The notes beneath the pieces were generated by a model. It saw only the letters and a list, made by a program, of their open reading frames with translations. It was not told the DNA's origin and did no database searches. From an uncultured Oscillibacter sp. (lineage in GTDB: Bacteria > Bacillota > Clostridia > Oscillospirales > Oscillospiraceae), in NCBI GenBank assembly GCA_910579435.1, contig CAJTVF010000006.1:1-64000 (forward strand): a stretch of 64,000 nucleotides of DNA. The letters run 5' to 3'. Positions 32,267 through 39,511 of the stretch are shown here, in pieces; position 1 is the first letter of the stretch; every line of letters begins with the position of its first letter. The translations under genes were made by a program, and so were the position numbers.

Positions 32267-32877
32267 TGACCGCCATTGTGGATTACGGCGTGGGGAACCT
32301 GTTTTCCCTGCAATCCAGCCTCCGCGCCCTGGGCCTGGAGACGGAGGTCACCGGCGAGGCGGAGCGCCTCCGGGCGGCGGAGCGCATCATCCTCCCCGGC
32401 GTGGGAGCCTTCGGCGACGCCCGGGCCAAGCTGGACGCCACGGGCCTGGTCCCCGTCCTGCTGGAGGAGGCGGAGCGGAAGCCGCTCCTGGGCATCTGCC
32501 TGGGGATGCAGCTCCTCTTTGACCGGAGCTTTGAGTACGGCGAGCATCCCGGCCTGGGCCTGATTCCCGGCGAGGTGGCCTTTTTGGGAGAGGACCTGGC
32601 GGACGGGACGCTGAAGGTGCCCCATATGGGCTGGAACAGCCTGGAAATTGGAAAAGACGACCCGCTGTTCAAATATTTCAAGAATGGCGAATATGTTTAC
32701 TATGTCCACAGCTTCTACGCCCGGAACTGCGGGGACAGCACACTGGGAACGTCCCGGTATGGGACCCTCGCCGTCACCGGCGCGGTGCGCCGGGGGAACG
32801 TCTGGGGCGCCCAGTTCCACCCGGAGAAGTCCGGGGACGCGGGGCTGCGGTTGCTGCGGGCCTTTGCGGAATTGTAA
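32266..32877 (+). CDS. hisH: Imidazole glycerol phosphate synthase, glutaminase subunit
   Basis: A 203-aa class I glutamine amidotransferase that feeds ammonia to HisF. Motifs are VDYGVGNLFSLQSSLRAL, LPGVGAFGDARAKL, the nucleophile Cys in LLGICLGMQLLF near residue 80, and the catalytic His/Glu pair in GAQFHPEKSGDAGLRLL. The ATG shares one base with the hisB stop (TGATG). The frame is open upstream into hisB, but the family start is here. Confidence 0.95.
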   Translation: MTAIVDYGVGNLFSLQSSLRALGLETEVTGEAERLRAAERIILPGVGAFGDARAKLDATGLVPVLLEEAERKPLLGICLGMQLLFDRSFEYGEHPGLGLIPGEVAFLGEDLADGTLKVPHMGWNSLEIGKDDPLFKYFKNGEYVYYVHSFYARNCGDSTLGTSRYGTLAVTGAVRRGNVWGAQFHPEKSGDAGLRLLRAFAEL

Positions 32878-32892
32878 GGAGGGAACACCGGG

Positions 32893-33363
32893 ATGCGAAG
32901 AAAGGACCGGGAGGTCACGGACCCTGTAAAAATCCGGGAGATTATAACAGCCTGTGATTGCTGCCGCCTGGGGCTGTGCGGCGGGGGGCGGGCCTATGTC
33001 GTCCCCATGGACTTCGGCTTTGCCGAAAAGGACGGGCATTATGCCTTCTATTTCCACAGCGCGAAGGAGGGGCGGAAAATCGGCCTTATCCGGGAAAGCG
33101 GCTGGGCCGCCTTTGAGATGGACTGCGGCCACGAGTGGGTCACGGGCCCCAGGGCCTGTGACTATACCTCCCGCTTCCAATGCGTCATGGGCGGCGGTCC
33201 GGTGACGTTCCTGGAGACGCCGGAGGAGAAGCGGGCGGGCCTGAACGCCATTTTGCGCCGCGTCGGCGGCAAGGACCAATGGGAGATCGGAGAGGCCGCG
33301 CTGGACGGCGTCTGCGTCTTCCGCCTGGACGTGGAAGAGCTGACCTGCAAGGTCCACGAATAA
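32893..33363 (+). CDS. Pyridoxamine-5'-phosphate-oxidase-like flavin protein (NimA-type)
   Basis: A 156-aa split-barrel protein of the PNPOx-like/NimA group. It begins RRKDREVTDPVKIREIITACDCCRLGL, the usual helix of this group, then AYVVPMDFGFAEKDGHYAFYFHSAKEGRKIGLI, with the His-Ser-Ala segment that lines the FMN or haem site, and FLETPEEKRAGLNAILRRVGGKD near the C-terminus. A CDCC cluster lies near residue 23. It sits between hisH and hisA with gaps of about 15 bp and GGAGGG before its ATG, so it is co-transcribed with histidine genes although no histidine step needs it. The role is unknown. Confidence 0.8.
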   Translation: MRRKDREVTDPVKIREIITACDCCRLGLCGGGRAYVVPMDFGFAEKDGHYAFYFHSAKEGRKIGLIRESGWAAFEMDCGHEWVTGPRACDYTSRFQCVMGGGPVTFLETPEEKRAGLNAILRRVGGKDQWEIGEAALDGVCVFRLDVEELTCKVHE

Positions 33364-33376
33364 GGGAGGCGGTATT

Positions 33377-34096
33377 ATGCAGATTTTCCCAGCCATTGAC
33401 CTCCGGGGCGGGCAGGTGGTCCGCCTCTACCAGGGGGACTACGACCAGGAGACCGTCTACGGCGCGGACCCCTGCGCCCAGGCCCGGGCGTTCCTGGACG
33501 CCGGGGCCCGGTATCTCCACGTCGTGGACCTGGACGGAGCCCGGGACGGCACTGCGGCGAACTTTGACAGCATCGCCGCCATCGCCCGCCAGGGCGGGCT
33601 GTACATCGAGGTGGGCGGCGGCGTCCGCACGGAGGAGCGCATCCGCCGGTATCTGGACCTGGGGGTGAGCCGGTGCATTTTAGGCACGGCTGCCGTAAAG
33701 GACTTCGACTTTACCGCCCGCATGGCCCGGAAATACGGAGAGCAGATCGCCGTGGGCGTGGATGCCCGGGACGGCTATGTGGCCGTCAACGGCTGGAAGG
33801 AGCTCTCCCGGGAGAAGGGAGTGGACTTTTGCCGCCGCCTTCGGGACGCGGGGGTGAGGACCGTCATCTACACCGACATCAGCCGGGACGGCGCGGGCCT
33901 GGGGACCAACCTGGAGCTTTACGAGGAGCTGACCCAAATCGAGGGCCTGGAGATTACCGCCTCCGGCGGCGTGAGCTCTCTGGAAGAGCTGCGGCGGCTG
34001 GAGCGCATGGGGGTCCGGGCCGCCATCCTGGGCAGGGCCCTGTATGACGGGCGGCTGGACCTCCGGACCGTGATTCAGGAGGTGGGGACGTGTTAG
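33377..34096 (+). CDS. hisA: Phosphoribosylformimino-5-aminoimidazole carboxamide ribotide isomerase
   Basis: A 239-aa TIM barrel performing the Amadori rearrangement ProFAR to PRFAR. The catalytic Asp is in FPAIDLRGGQVVRLYQGDY (residue about 8) and the second in VIYTDISRDGAGLGTN. Phosphate-binding loops are EVGGGVRTEERIRRY and ASGGVSSLEELRRL. The half-barrel repeat typical of HisA/HisF is evident. GGAGGCGG precedes the ATG. Its end overlaps the start of hisF by seven bases. Confidence 0.95.
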   Translation: MQIFPAIDLRGGQVVRLYQGDYDQETVYGADPCAQARAFLDAGARYLHVVDLDGARDGTAANFDSIAAIARQGGLYIEVGGGVRTEERIRRYLDLGVSRCILGTAAVKDFDFTARMARKYGEQIAVGVDARDGYVAVNGWKELSREKGVDFCRRLRDAGVRTVIYTDISRDGAGLGTNLELYEELTQIEGLEITASGGVSSLEELRRLERMGVRAAILGRALYDGRLDLRTVIQEVGTC

Positions 34097-34845
34097 CCAA
34101 GCGCATCATCCCCTGCCTGGACGTGCGGGACGGCCGGGTGGTGAAGGGGACCAACTTTGAAGGACTCCGGGACCTGGCGGACCCGGTGGAGCTGGCCCGG
34201 TTCTACAACGCCTCCGGGGCCGACGAGCTGGTGTTCTATGACATCACCGCCTCCGCCGAGGGCCGGGGGCTGTTCACGGATATCCTCCGCCGGGTGGCCT
34301 CCGAGATCTTCATTCCCCTGACGGTGGGGGGCGGCGTCCGGACGCTGGAGGACTTCGACCGGGTGCTGAAATGCGGCGCGGACAAGGTGAGCGTCAACTC
34401 TGGAGCCATCGCGGACCCGTCCATCATCGCCGCGGCGGCGAAGCGCTACGGGGACCAGTGCGTGGTTCTCAGCATGGACGTGAAGCGTGTGGAGGGGCGG
34501 TTCCGCCTCTTTGCCAAAGGGGGCCGGGAGGATACCGGCATCGACGCCATGGAGTGGGCGGTCCGGGGCGTGGGGGACGGCGCGGGGGAGATTGTGCTGA
34601 ACTCCATCGACACGGACGGCGTGAAACGCGGCTTTGACCTGGAAATGCTGGATGCTCTGGCGGCGCGGGTAAAAGTGCCCATCATCGCCAGCGGCGGGGC
34701 GGGGAATATGGAGCATTTCGCGGAGCTGTTCACCCACCCGGGCGTGGACGCGGGGCTGGCCGCCTCGATTTTCCATTCCAGGCAGGTAGACATCAAGGAA
34801 TTAAAGCGCTTTCTTCGCGGCAAGGGCGTGGAGATGCGGCTGTGA
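34090..34845 (+). CDS. hisF: Imidazole glycerol phosphate synthase, cyclase subunit
   Basis: A 251-aa TIM barrel that uses HisH-derived ammonia to form imidazole glycerol phosphate and AICAR. Motifs: AKRIIPCLDVRDGRVVKGTN (catalytic Asp), LVFYDITASAEGRG, LTVGGGVRTLEDFDRVL, EIVLNSIDTDGVKRGFDLEM (second Asp) and IIASGGAGNMEHFAELF. The start is a GTG inside the end of hisA (7-bp overlap) preceded by GGAGGTGGG, which implies translational coupling. Confidence 0.95.
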   Translation: MLAKRIIPCLDVRDGRVVKGTNFEGLRDLADPVELARFYNASGADELVFYDITASAEGRGLFTDILRRVASEIFIPLTVGGGVRTLEDFDRVLKCGADKVSVNSGAIADPSIIAAAAKRYGDQCVVLSMDVKRVEGRFRLFAKGGREDTGIDAMEWAVRGVGDGAGEIVLNSIDTDGVKRGFDLEMLDALAARVKVPIIASGGAGNMEHFAELFTHPGVDAGLAASIFHSRQVDIKELKRFLRGKGVEMRL

Positions 34846-34872
34846 AACCGATATTCGAAAGGGGCGTACAAC

Positions 34873-35316
34873 ATGGACAGTGAGATTCGCTGGTGGTTTC
34901 CGGGTTTTGAGGCGGGGCTGGCGGCCCTGCCGGCGGAGGAGCGGGGCACCCTGCTCCGGAGGTGTGCGGAGAACTGCCTCCAGATGGGAATGCTGGATTT
35001 CTACCGGGGCGTGCAGGAGCGGAGCGGCGGAGATATCGACGCGTTTTTCCGGGCCCTGGGGGAAATGGGCGGACTGGACACGGAGATTGTGCGGTCCGGG
35101 AAGGAATTCTGGCTGATTTTCCGCCAGTGTACCTGTTCCCTCCACACGCAGGGATATATCAACTCCAGCCTGCTGTGCGAGTGCTCCCGGCAGAGCGTAC
35201 TGCACATCCTCCGGGAACTGTGGCCGGATTTGAGCTTTGAGGTGGACCCGGGGGGGACCATCCTGAACGGGGCGCAGGACTGCCGGTTCCATATCGTGGA
35301 GCGGGAGGACGCGTGA
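34873..35316 (+). CDS. Conserved Cys-rich protein of unknown function in the his operon
   Basis: A 147-aa soluble protein. The N-terminal half is helical (FEAGLAALPAEERGTLLRRCAENCLQMGMLDFYRGVQE). The C-terminal half carries a cysteine pattern (FRQCTCSLHTQGYI, then LLCECSRQSVLHILREL) and ends TILNGAQDCRFHIVERED. The C-x-C ... L-C-x-C-S ... G-x-x-x-C-x-F-x-I layout is reminiscent of 4-vinyl-reductase (V4R)-type and aminothiazoline-carboxylate-hydrolase-like small-molecule domains. This is a weak resemblance only. It lies between hisF and hisIE with one base before hisIE, so it is firmly in the operon. A metal-binding or redox role is possible. GAAAGGGG precedes the ATG. Confidence 0.7.
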   Translation: MDSEIRWWFPGFEAGLAALPAEERGTLLRRCAENCLQMGMLDFYRGVQERSGGDIDAFFRALGEMGGLDTEIVRSGKEFWLIFRQCTCSLHTQGYINSSLLCECSRQSVLHILRELWPDLSFEVDPGGTILNGAQDCRFHIVEREDA

Positions 35317-35317
35317 C

Positions 35318-35953
35318 ATGGATTTGAAATTTGACGAGCGGGGCCTGATTCCCGCCATAGTCCAGGACCACTACACCAAGGAGGTCCTGACCCTGGCCTA
35401 TATGAACGCCGAGAGCCTGGCCGTTACCATTGACGAGCGGAAGACCTGCTTCTGGAGCCGGAGCCGCCAGGAGCTCTGGCGGAAGGGGGAGACCAGCGGG
35501 AACCGCCAGCATGTGGTGTCCATCACCGCCGACTGCGACGCCGACGCCCTGGTGGTGGAGGTGGTGAAGGACGGCCCCGCCTGCCACACCGGGGCGGAGA
35601 GCTGCTTTTTTCGGGAGCTGTACCTCTCCGACGAGCTGAAGCGGTTCAGCTATGAGGGCCTGTACCGGCTTATCGCCGGGCGGAAGACCAGCCCCAAGGA
35701 GGGCAGCTATACCACCTACCTGTTTGAAAAGGGCCTGGACAAGATTCTCAAGAAAGTGGGGGAGGAGTGTACCGAGGTCGTCATCGCCGGACGGAAGGAG
35801 GACCGGGAGGAGACGGTCTATGAGATTGCCGACCTCTGCTACCACGTGATGGTGCTGATGGTCCAGATGGGCATTTCGGTGGAGGACGTCACCCGGGAGC
35901 TGGAAAAGCGCCACGTAGTGGACCACAAGGTAAAGCAGGAGCGGATGCAATGA
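35318..35953 (+). CDS. hisIE: Bifunctional phosphoribosyl-AMP cyclohydrolase / phosphoribosyl-ATP pyrophosphatase
   Basis: A 211-aa fusion. HisI (about 1-115) has the Zn cysteine/histidine set in FDERGLIPAIVQDHYTKEVL, KTCFWSRSRQELWRKGETSGN, DCDADALVVEV and GPACHTGAESCFF. HisE (about 122-211) has the MazG-like four-helix core LDKILKKVGEECTEVVIAGR (metal Glu residues) and ETVYEIADLCYHVMVLM. It covers steps 2 and 3 of the pathway. It starts one base after the preceding stop and overlaps the next gene (ATGA). Confidence 0.95.
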   Translation: MDLKFDERGLIPAIVQDHYTKEVLTLAYMNAESLAVTIDERKTCFWSRSRQELWRKGETSGNRQHVVSITADCDADALVVEVVKDGPACHTGAESCFFRELYLSDELKRFSYEGLYRLIAGRKTSPKEGSYTTYLFEKGLDKILKKVGEECTEVVIAGRKEDREETVYEIADLCYHVMVLMVQMGISVEDVTRELEKRHVVDHKVKQERMQ

Positions 35954-36774
35954 GCACCTTCTGTTCCGTCCATACCCACTCGCGCCTCTGCGACGGGGAG
36001 GACGCCCTGGCGGAGATGGCCCGGGCGGCCTTTGCGGCCGGGGCGGTCTCCTTCGGGGCCTCGGGCCACAGCCACACCCCCATTCCGGAGGACGAGGGCG
36101 GGGTCCTCCCGGCGGACATGACGGCCTACCGGGCGGAGGTCTTGCGGCTCCGGGAGGAGTACGCCGGGCGGATGGACGTGCTGCTGGGCGTCGAGCTGGA
36201 CAACTGCGCCGACGTGACGGCGGAGGACTTCGACTACTGGATCGGGAGCGCCCACCGCCTGAAGGGTCCTGACGGCGGGCTTTACACCGTCGACTGGGAC
36301 GCGGAACGGCTGGCGGCCTGCCAGGCGGAGGCGTTTCACGGAGACGCCTATGCCATGGCGGAGCGCTATTACGCCGAGGTCCTCCGGATGGCGGAGAGGA
36401 AGCCCACGATTTTGGGCCACATTGACCTGATCGCCAAGTTCAACGAGGACGGCGGCTTTTTTGACGAAGAAGACCCCCGCTACCGCGCCGCCGCCCTAGA
36501 GGCCCTCCACGCCGCAGACCCGGCGGAGACGCTGCTGGAGATCAACACCGGGGCCATGTTTCGGGGATACCGGAGCGTCCCCTACCCGGCCCTGTTCCTC
36601 CTGCGGGAGTGGCGGGCCATGGGGGGAAGCGTCATCCTCACCGCCGACGCCCACAGCGCCGGGGCCATTGTCCACGGCTACGCCCAGGCGGCGGAGCTGG
36701 CCCGGGCGGCGGGCTTTGCGCACTCGGTGCTGCTGACCCTCTCGGGCCGGGAGGAGCGGCCTTTGGACATTTGA
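35950..36774 (+). CDS. hisJ: Histidinol-phosphatase, PHP (HisJ/HisK) family
   Basis: A 274-aa PHP-domain phosphatase with a trinuclear metal site: SVHTHSRLCDGEDAL (HxH), FGASGHSHTPIPED, GVELDNCADV (Glu), TILGHIDLIAKFNEDGG, LEINTGAMFRGYRSVPYP and TADAHSAGAIVHGY. It converts histidinol phosphate to histidinol, the step missing from the monofunctional HisB. The start overlaps hisIE by four bases. With it the operon encodes all ten histidine reactions. A terminator follows. Confidence 0.9.
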   Translation: MSTFCSVHTHSRLCDGEDALAEMARAAFAAGAVSFGASGHSHTPIPEDEGGVLPADMTAYRAEVLRLREEYAGRMDVLLGVELDNCADVTAEDFDYWIGSAHRLKGPDGGLYTVDWDAERLAACQAEAFHGDAYAMAERYYAEVLRMAERKPTILGHIDLIAKFNEDGGFFDEEDPRYRAAALEALHAADPAETLLEINTGAMFRGYRSVPYPALFLLREWRAMGGSVILTADAHSAGAIVHGYAQAAELARAAGFAHSVLLTLSGREERPLDI

Positions 36775-36787
36775 GAAAAACGAACGG

Positions 36788-36825
36788 CGCGGAACTGCCG
36801 CCTGGCAGCTTCCGCGTCATTTTTT
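36788..36825 (+). terminator. Terminator of the his operon
   Basis: CGCGGAACTGCC pairs with GGCAGCTTCCGCG (one bulge) and is followed by TCATTTTTT. Confidence 0.8.
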
Positions 36826-36838
36826 GCGCAAATAAACA

Positions 36839-36882
36839 AGGACTCCCCCCCGCCGTCTTCCACCACGGCGGGGAGAAAGTCC
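36839..36882 (-). terminator. Hairpin, probable terminator for the AbrB-like gene
   Basis: Read on the minus strand, CTCCCCGCCGT pairs with ACGGCGGGGGGAG and is followed by TCCTTGTTTATTT. It lies 105 bp past the AbrB-like stop. Confidence 0.6.
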
Positions 36883-36986
36883 CTGTTGTGTTATTTATGC
36901 GTTAGGTTGGTTTTACCCCCGGCGCATACCCGATGGGTCGGGCCGGGCTTGCGCCCCGGCCCTAGTCCGCTGAAAAGGGCGACGCC

Positions 36987-37238
36987 TCAGGAGGCGTTCA
37001 CATGGGACAGCTCCTTCATACATCTGGGACAGACACTCTTGCCCTTGAAGAGAGTAACGTCCTTGGTGGCGTCGCAGAAAATACAGCTGGGTTTGTACTT
37101 TTTGAGTATAACGGACGAGCCTTCCACATAGATTTCCAATGCGTCGCGCTCGGCAATGTCCAGGGTGCGCCGCATCTCGATGGGAAGCACAATCCTGCCC
37201 AACTCATCCACCTTTCTTACGATTCCAGTTGATTTCAC
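36987..37238 (-). CDS. AbrB/SpoVT-type transition-state regulator with zinc ribbon
   Basis: An 83-aa DNA-binding protein. The swapped-hairpin AbrB domain begins KSTGIVRKVDELGRIVLPIE and continues RRTLDIAERDALEIYVEG, VILKKYKPS. The C-terminal half has a CxxC...CxxC zinc-ribbon pattern (CIFCDATKDVTLF, CPRCMKEL). I chose the GTG at 37238 with GGAGGAGAG upstream, which gives the standard AbrB N-terminus; a longer reading from 37301 adds a Cys/Arg-rich segment not seen in the family. Such regulators control stationary-phase and sporulation genes. It is divergent from spmAB. Confidence 0.88.
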   Translation of the reverse strand: MKSTGIVRKVDELGRIVLPIEMRRTLDIAERDALEIYVEGSSVILKKYKPSCIFCDATKDVTLFKGKSVCPRCMKELSHVNAS

Positions 37239-37386
37239 AGCTCTCCTCCTTTCCCTATGCCCGCAGCATCTTCCAACAGGTGGTGTAACCTTATCATACA
37301 AATATTGAGTTTGTCAATTCTTTCCTGGAAAAAATTAAGAAGATATTCATAATTTGGCGAAAAAAGTAAAAAAATGGAGGAAAATT

Positions 37387-37968
37387 ATGGAAATGGCATG
37401 GGTTTGGACCGGGATGGTGACACTTTCGCTGGTCTTCGGCCTCCTCTCGGGGAACCTGGACGCGGTGGCGAACGCGGCGCTGGAGGGGGCCCGGTCCGCC
37501 ATTGAGCTGAGCCTGGCCATGGCGGGAGTCCTCTGCCTCTGGAGCGGGGTCATGGAGATCATGAATGCCTGCGGCCTCTCGGCGGGGCTGGCGCGGCTGT
37601 TCCGGCCCGTCCTGCGGAGGCTCCTGCCCAACGCCTGCAAGGACCCGGAGACCCTGGCGGCGGTATCCGCCAACGTGTCGGCGAACCTCCTGGGCCTGGG
37701 CAACGCGGCGACCCCCCTGGGCATCCGGGCCGCCAGGAGGATGGCGAAGGGCTGCGGCGGCGTGGCCAGCGACGAGCTGTGCCGGCTGGTGGTGCTGAAC
37801 ACCGCCTCCATCCAGCTGATCCCGGCCACCATCGCCTCGGTCCGGGCCGCCGCCGGGTGTGAAACGCCCTTTGATATTCTTCCGGCGGTGTGGCTGGCCT
37901 CCGTCCTGTCGGTGGCGGCGGGATTGACGGCGGAAAGGCTGCTGTCCTGCGGGAGGGCACGGCGATGA
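37387..37968 (+). CDS. spmA: Spore maturation protein A
   Basis: A 193-aa membrane protein of the nucleoside-recognition (Gate) family, involved in spore-core dehydration. Motifs: GLLSGNLDAVANAALEGA, AGVLCLWSGVMEIMNACGLS and the conserved block SANVSANLLGLGNAATPLGI. Four to five hydrophobic helices are seen. I chose the ATG at 37387 with GGAGG seven bases upstream; an in-frame start 33 bp earlier lies before the ribosome site. Its stop overlaps the spmB start. Confidence 0.9.
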   Translation: MEMAWVWTGMVTLSLVFGLLSGNLDAVANAALEGARSAIELSLAMAGVLCLWSGVMEIMNACGLSAGLARLFRPVLRRLLPNACKDPETLAAVSANVSANLLGLGNAATPLGIRAARRMAKGCGGVASDELCRLVVLNTASIQLIPATIASVRAAAGCETPFDILPAVWLASVLSVAAGLTAERLLSCGRARR

Positions 37969-38486
37969 ACCTCAGCTCGCTGGTGATTCCCGTGCTGCTG
38001 GCGGGGGTGGCGTTGTACGGCCTGGGGAAGCGGGTGGACGTGTACGCCGCCCTGACCCACGGGGCGGAGGAGGGGCTGTCGGTGCTGCTGCGCATCGTCC
38101 CGGCCCTGGTGGGGCTGCTGACGGCGGTGAGCATGTTCCGGGCCTCCGGGGCCATGGAGTGGCTGTCCGGGCTCTGCGCCCCGGCGCTGGACCTGCTGGG
38201 CATTCCGCCGGAGACCGCGCCGCTGATGCTGGTCCGGCCGGTGTCCGGGAACGGGGCCCTGGCGGTGGCCAGTGACCTGATGGCCTCCCACGGTGCGGAC
38301 AGCTACGTGGGCCGGGTGGCGGCGGTGATGCTGGGCAGCACGGAGACCACCTTTTACACCATCGCCGTCTATTTCGGCTCCGCCGGAATCACAAAGACCC
38401 GGCACACCGTTCCCGCCGCCCTGGCGGCGGACCTGACGGGCTTTGCGGCGGCGGCGCTGGCTGTGCGGCTTTTCTTTGGGTGCTGA
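37965..38486 (+). CDS. spmB: Spore maturation protein B
   Basis: A 173-aa membrane partner of SpmA with the second Gate-family half: LSSLVIPVLLAGVALYGLGK, PALVGLLTAVSMFRASGAME, LMLVRPVSGNGALAVASDLM and GSTETTFYTIAVYFGSAGI. It overlaps spmA by four bases (ATGA) and is closed by a terminator. Together they mark the organism as a spore former. Confidence 0.92.
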   Translation: MNLSSLVIPVLLAGVALYGLGKRVDVYAALTHGAEEGLSVLLRIVPALVGLLTAVSMFRASGAMEWLSGLCAPALDLLGIPPETAPLMLVRPVSGNGALAVASDLMASHGADSYVGRVAAVMLGSTETTFYTIAVYFGSAGITKTRHTVPAALAADLTGFAAAALAVRLFFGC

Positions 38487-38496
38487 CGTGTGAAAG

Positions 38497-38523
38497 GCGG
38501 AGGGCATGGCCCTCCGCTTTTTT
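38497..38523 (+). terminator. Terminator of spmAB
   Basis: GCGGAGGGC pairs with GCCCTCCGC around AT, followed by TTTTTT. Confidence 0.9.
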
Positions 38524-38710
38524 CGCCGGGCGGACACGCAGGTCCACTCCTGCGTTTTCTTCTCACTATAAATAATAAATGCTCGCTGGGACACTCCCGG
38601 ACGGAGGCCCCTTTTCTTCCCGGGGATTCGGTGGTATACTGTTTCCGCATGGGAACCCCCTTTTGCTTCAAAACCATGCCGCAAAGGCGCTTCACGGACC
38701 GGGGGCCTGA

Positions 38711-38778
38711 CCGTTCAAGACGGCGGTCCGGCATTTCAGAGCGGCGGGCTTGACATGCCGGCGGGGGTTTGCTACGAT
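38711..38778 (+). promoter_or_regulatory. LytTR-type direct-repeat promoter of the response-regulator gene
   Basis: Two 9-bp direct repeats, CCGTTCAAG (38711-38719) and CATTTCAGA (38732-38740), are separated by exactly 12 bp, the AgrA/LytTR spacing. Nine bp further is TTGACA (38750-38755), then a 17-bp spacer and TACGAT (38773-38778). The predicted leader to the ATG at 38797 is only about 12 nt. A matching site lies at 40765-40831, so autoregulation is likely. Confidence 0.75.
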
Positions 38779-38796
38779 GCGGGACGGTGATTTAGA

Positions 38797-39510
38797 ATGC
38801 TGCACTTCGCGGTCTGCGACGACGAACCTTATATGCTGGACCGGCTCTCCGCCCAAATTTCGGAGTGCCTGGCGGAATTGGACTGCCGGGATTTCCGCCT
38901 TAGCCGCTTCTCCGGCGGACAGGCCCTGCTGGAGGCCGGGGAGCGCTTCGACCTGGTGTTCCTGGACATTCAGATGGACCCGCCTGACGGCCTGGAGACG
39001 GCGAAAGCCCTCCTCCGCCGGGGGGACGGGTGCCTGGTGGTGTTTTTGACGGTTCTGCGGGAGCGGGTCTTCGACGCCTTTGAGGTCCGGGCCTTCGACT
39101 ACCTGGTGAAGCCGGCGGACCCCCGGCGGCTCCGCCGGACGCTGGAGCGGGCCCTGGAGGACCTGGACCGGCGGCGGGCCCGGAGCCTGCTGATCCAGCG
39201 GGGAACCGCCTGGGAGGTGGTCCCCCTGGACGAAATTGCCTACTGCGAGGTAATGGGGCGGAAGGTCTACCTCCACCGGAAGGACGGCGGCGTTGTGGAC
39301 TACTATGACAAGCTGACGGACCTGGAGCGGCGGCTGGGAAGCGGTTTCTTCCGCTGTCACCGGAGCTACCTGGTGAATCTGGACCATGTGCGGGGCTGCG
39401 GCGGCGGTCAGGTGAGGCTGAGCGGAGGGGGGACAGTCCCCGTCTCCCGCCTCCGGGAGGGAGACCTGACCCAGGCGCTGCTGCACCGCATGCGGGAACG
39501 GGGAGGATGA
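38797..39510 (+). CDS. LytTR-family response regulator (AgrA/VirR type)
   Basis: A 237-aa regulator. The receiver domain (about 1-120) has the acidic pocket CDDEP, the phospho-acceptor Asp in LVFLDIQMDPPDG near residue 56 and the lysine in FDYLVKPADPRRL. The LytTR DNA-binding domain (about 138-235) shows EVVPLDEIAYCEVMGRKVYLH, GSGFFRCHRSYLVNLDHV and the typical end VPVSRLREGDL. The ribosome site is weak (GGGACGG). It is followed after one base by its GHKL kinase gene. No AgrB/AgrD peptide genes are adjacent, so the kinase stimulus is unknown. Direct-repeat sites before this gene and after the kinase gene are its probable targets. Confidence 0.9.
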   Translation: MLHFAVCDDEPYMLDRLSAQISECLAELDCRDFRLSRFSGGQALLEAGERFDLVFLDIQMDPPDGLETAKALLRRGDGCLVVFLTVLRERVFDAFEVRAFDYLVKPADPRRLRRTLERALEDLDRRRARSLLIQRGTAWEVVPLDEIAYCEVMGRKVYLHRKDGGVVDYYDKLTDLERRLGSGFFRCHRSYLVNLDHVRGCGGGQVRLSGGGTVPVSRLREGDLTQALLHRMRERGG

Positions 39511-39511
39511 A

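Noticed and set aside
38490..38753. 87-codon frame before the LytTR regulator as a possible AgrD-like signal peptide gene
   Set aside because: It starts in the spmB terminator, has no ribosome site and shows no AgrD-like N-terminal helix plus acidic tail.
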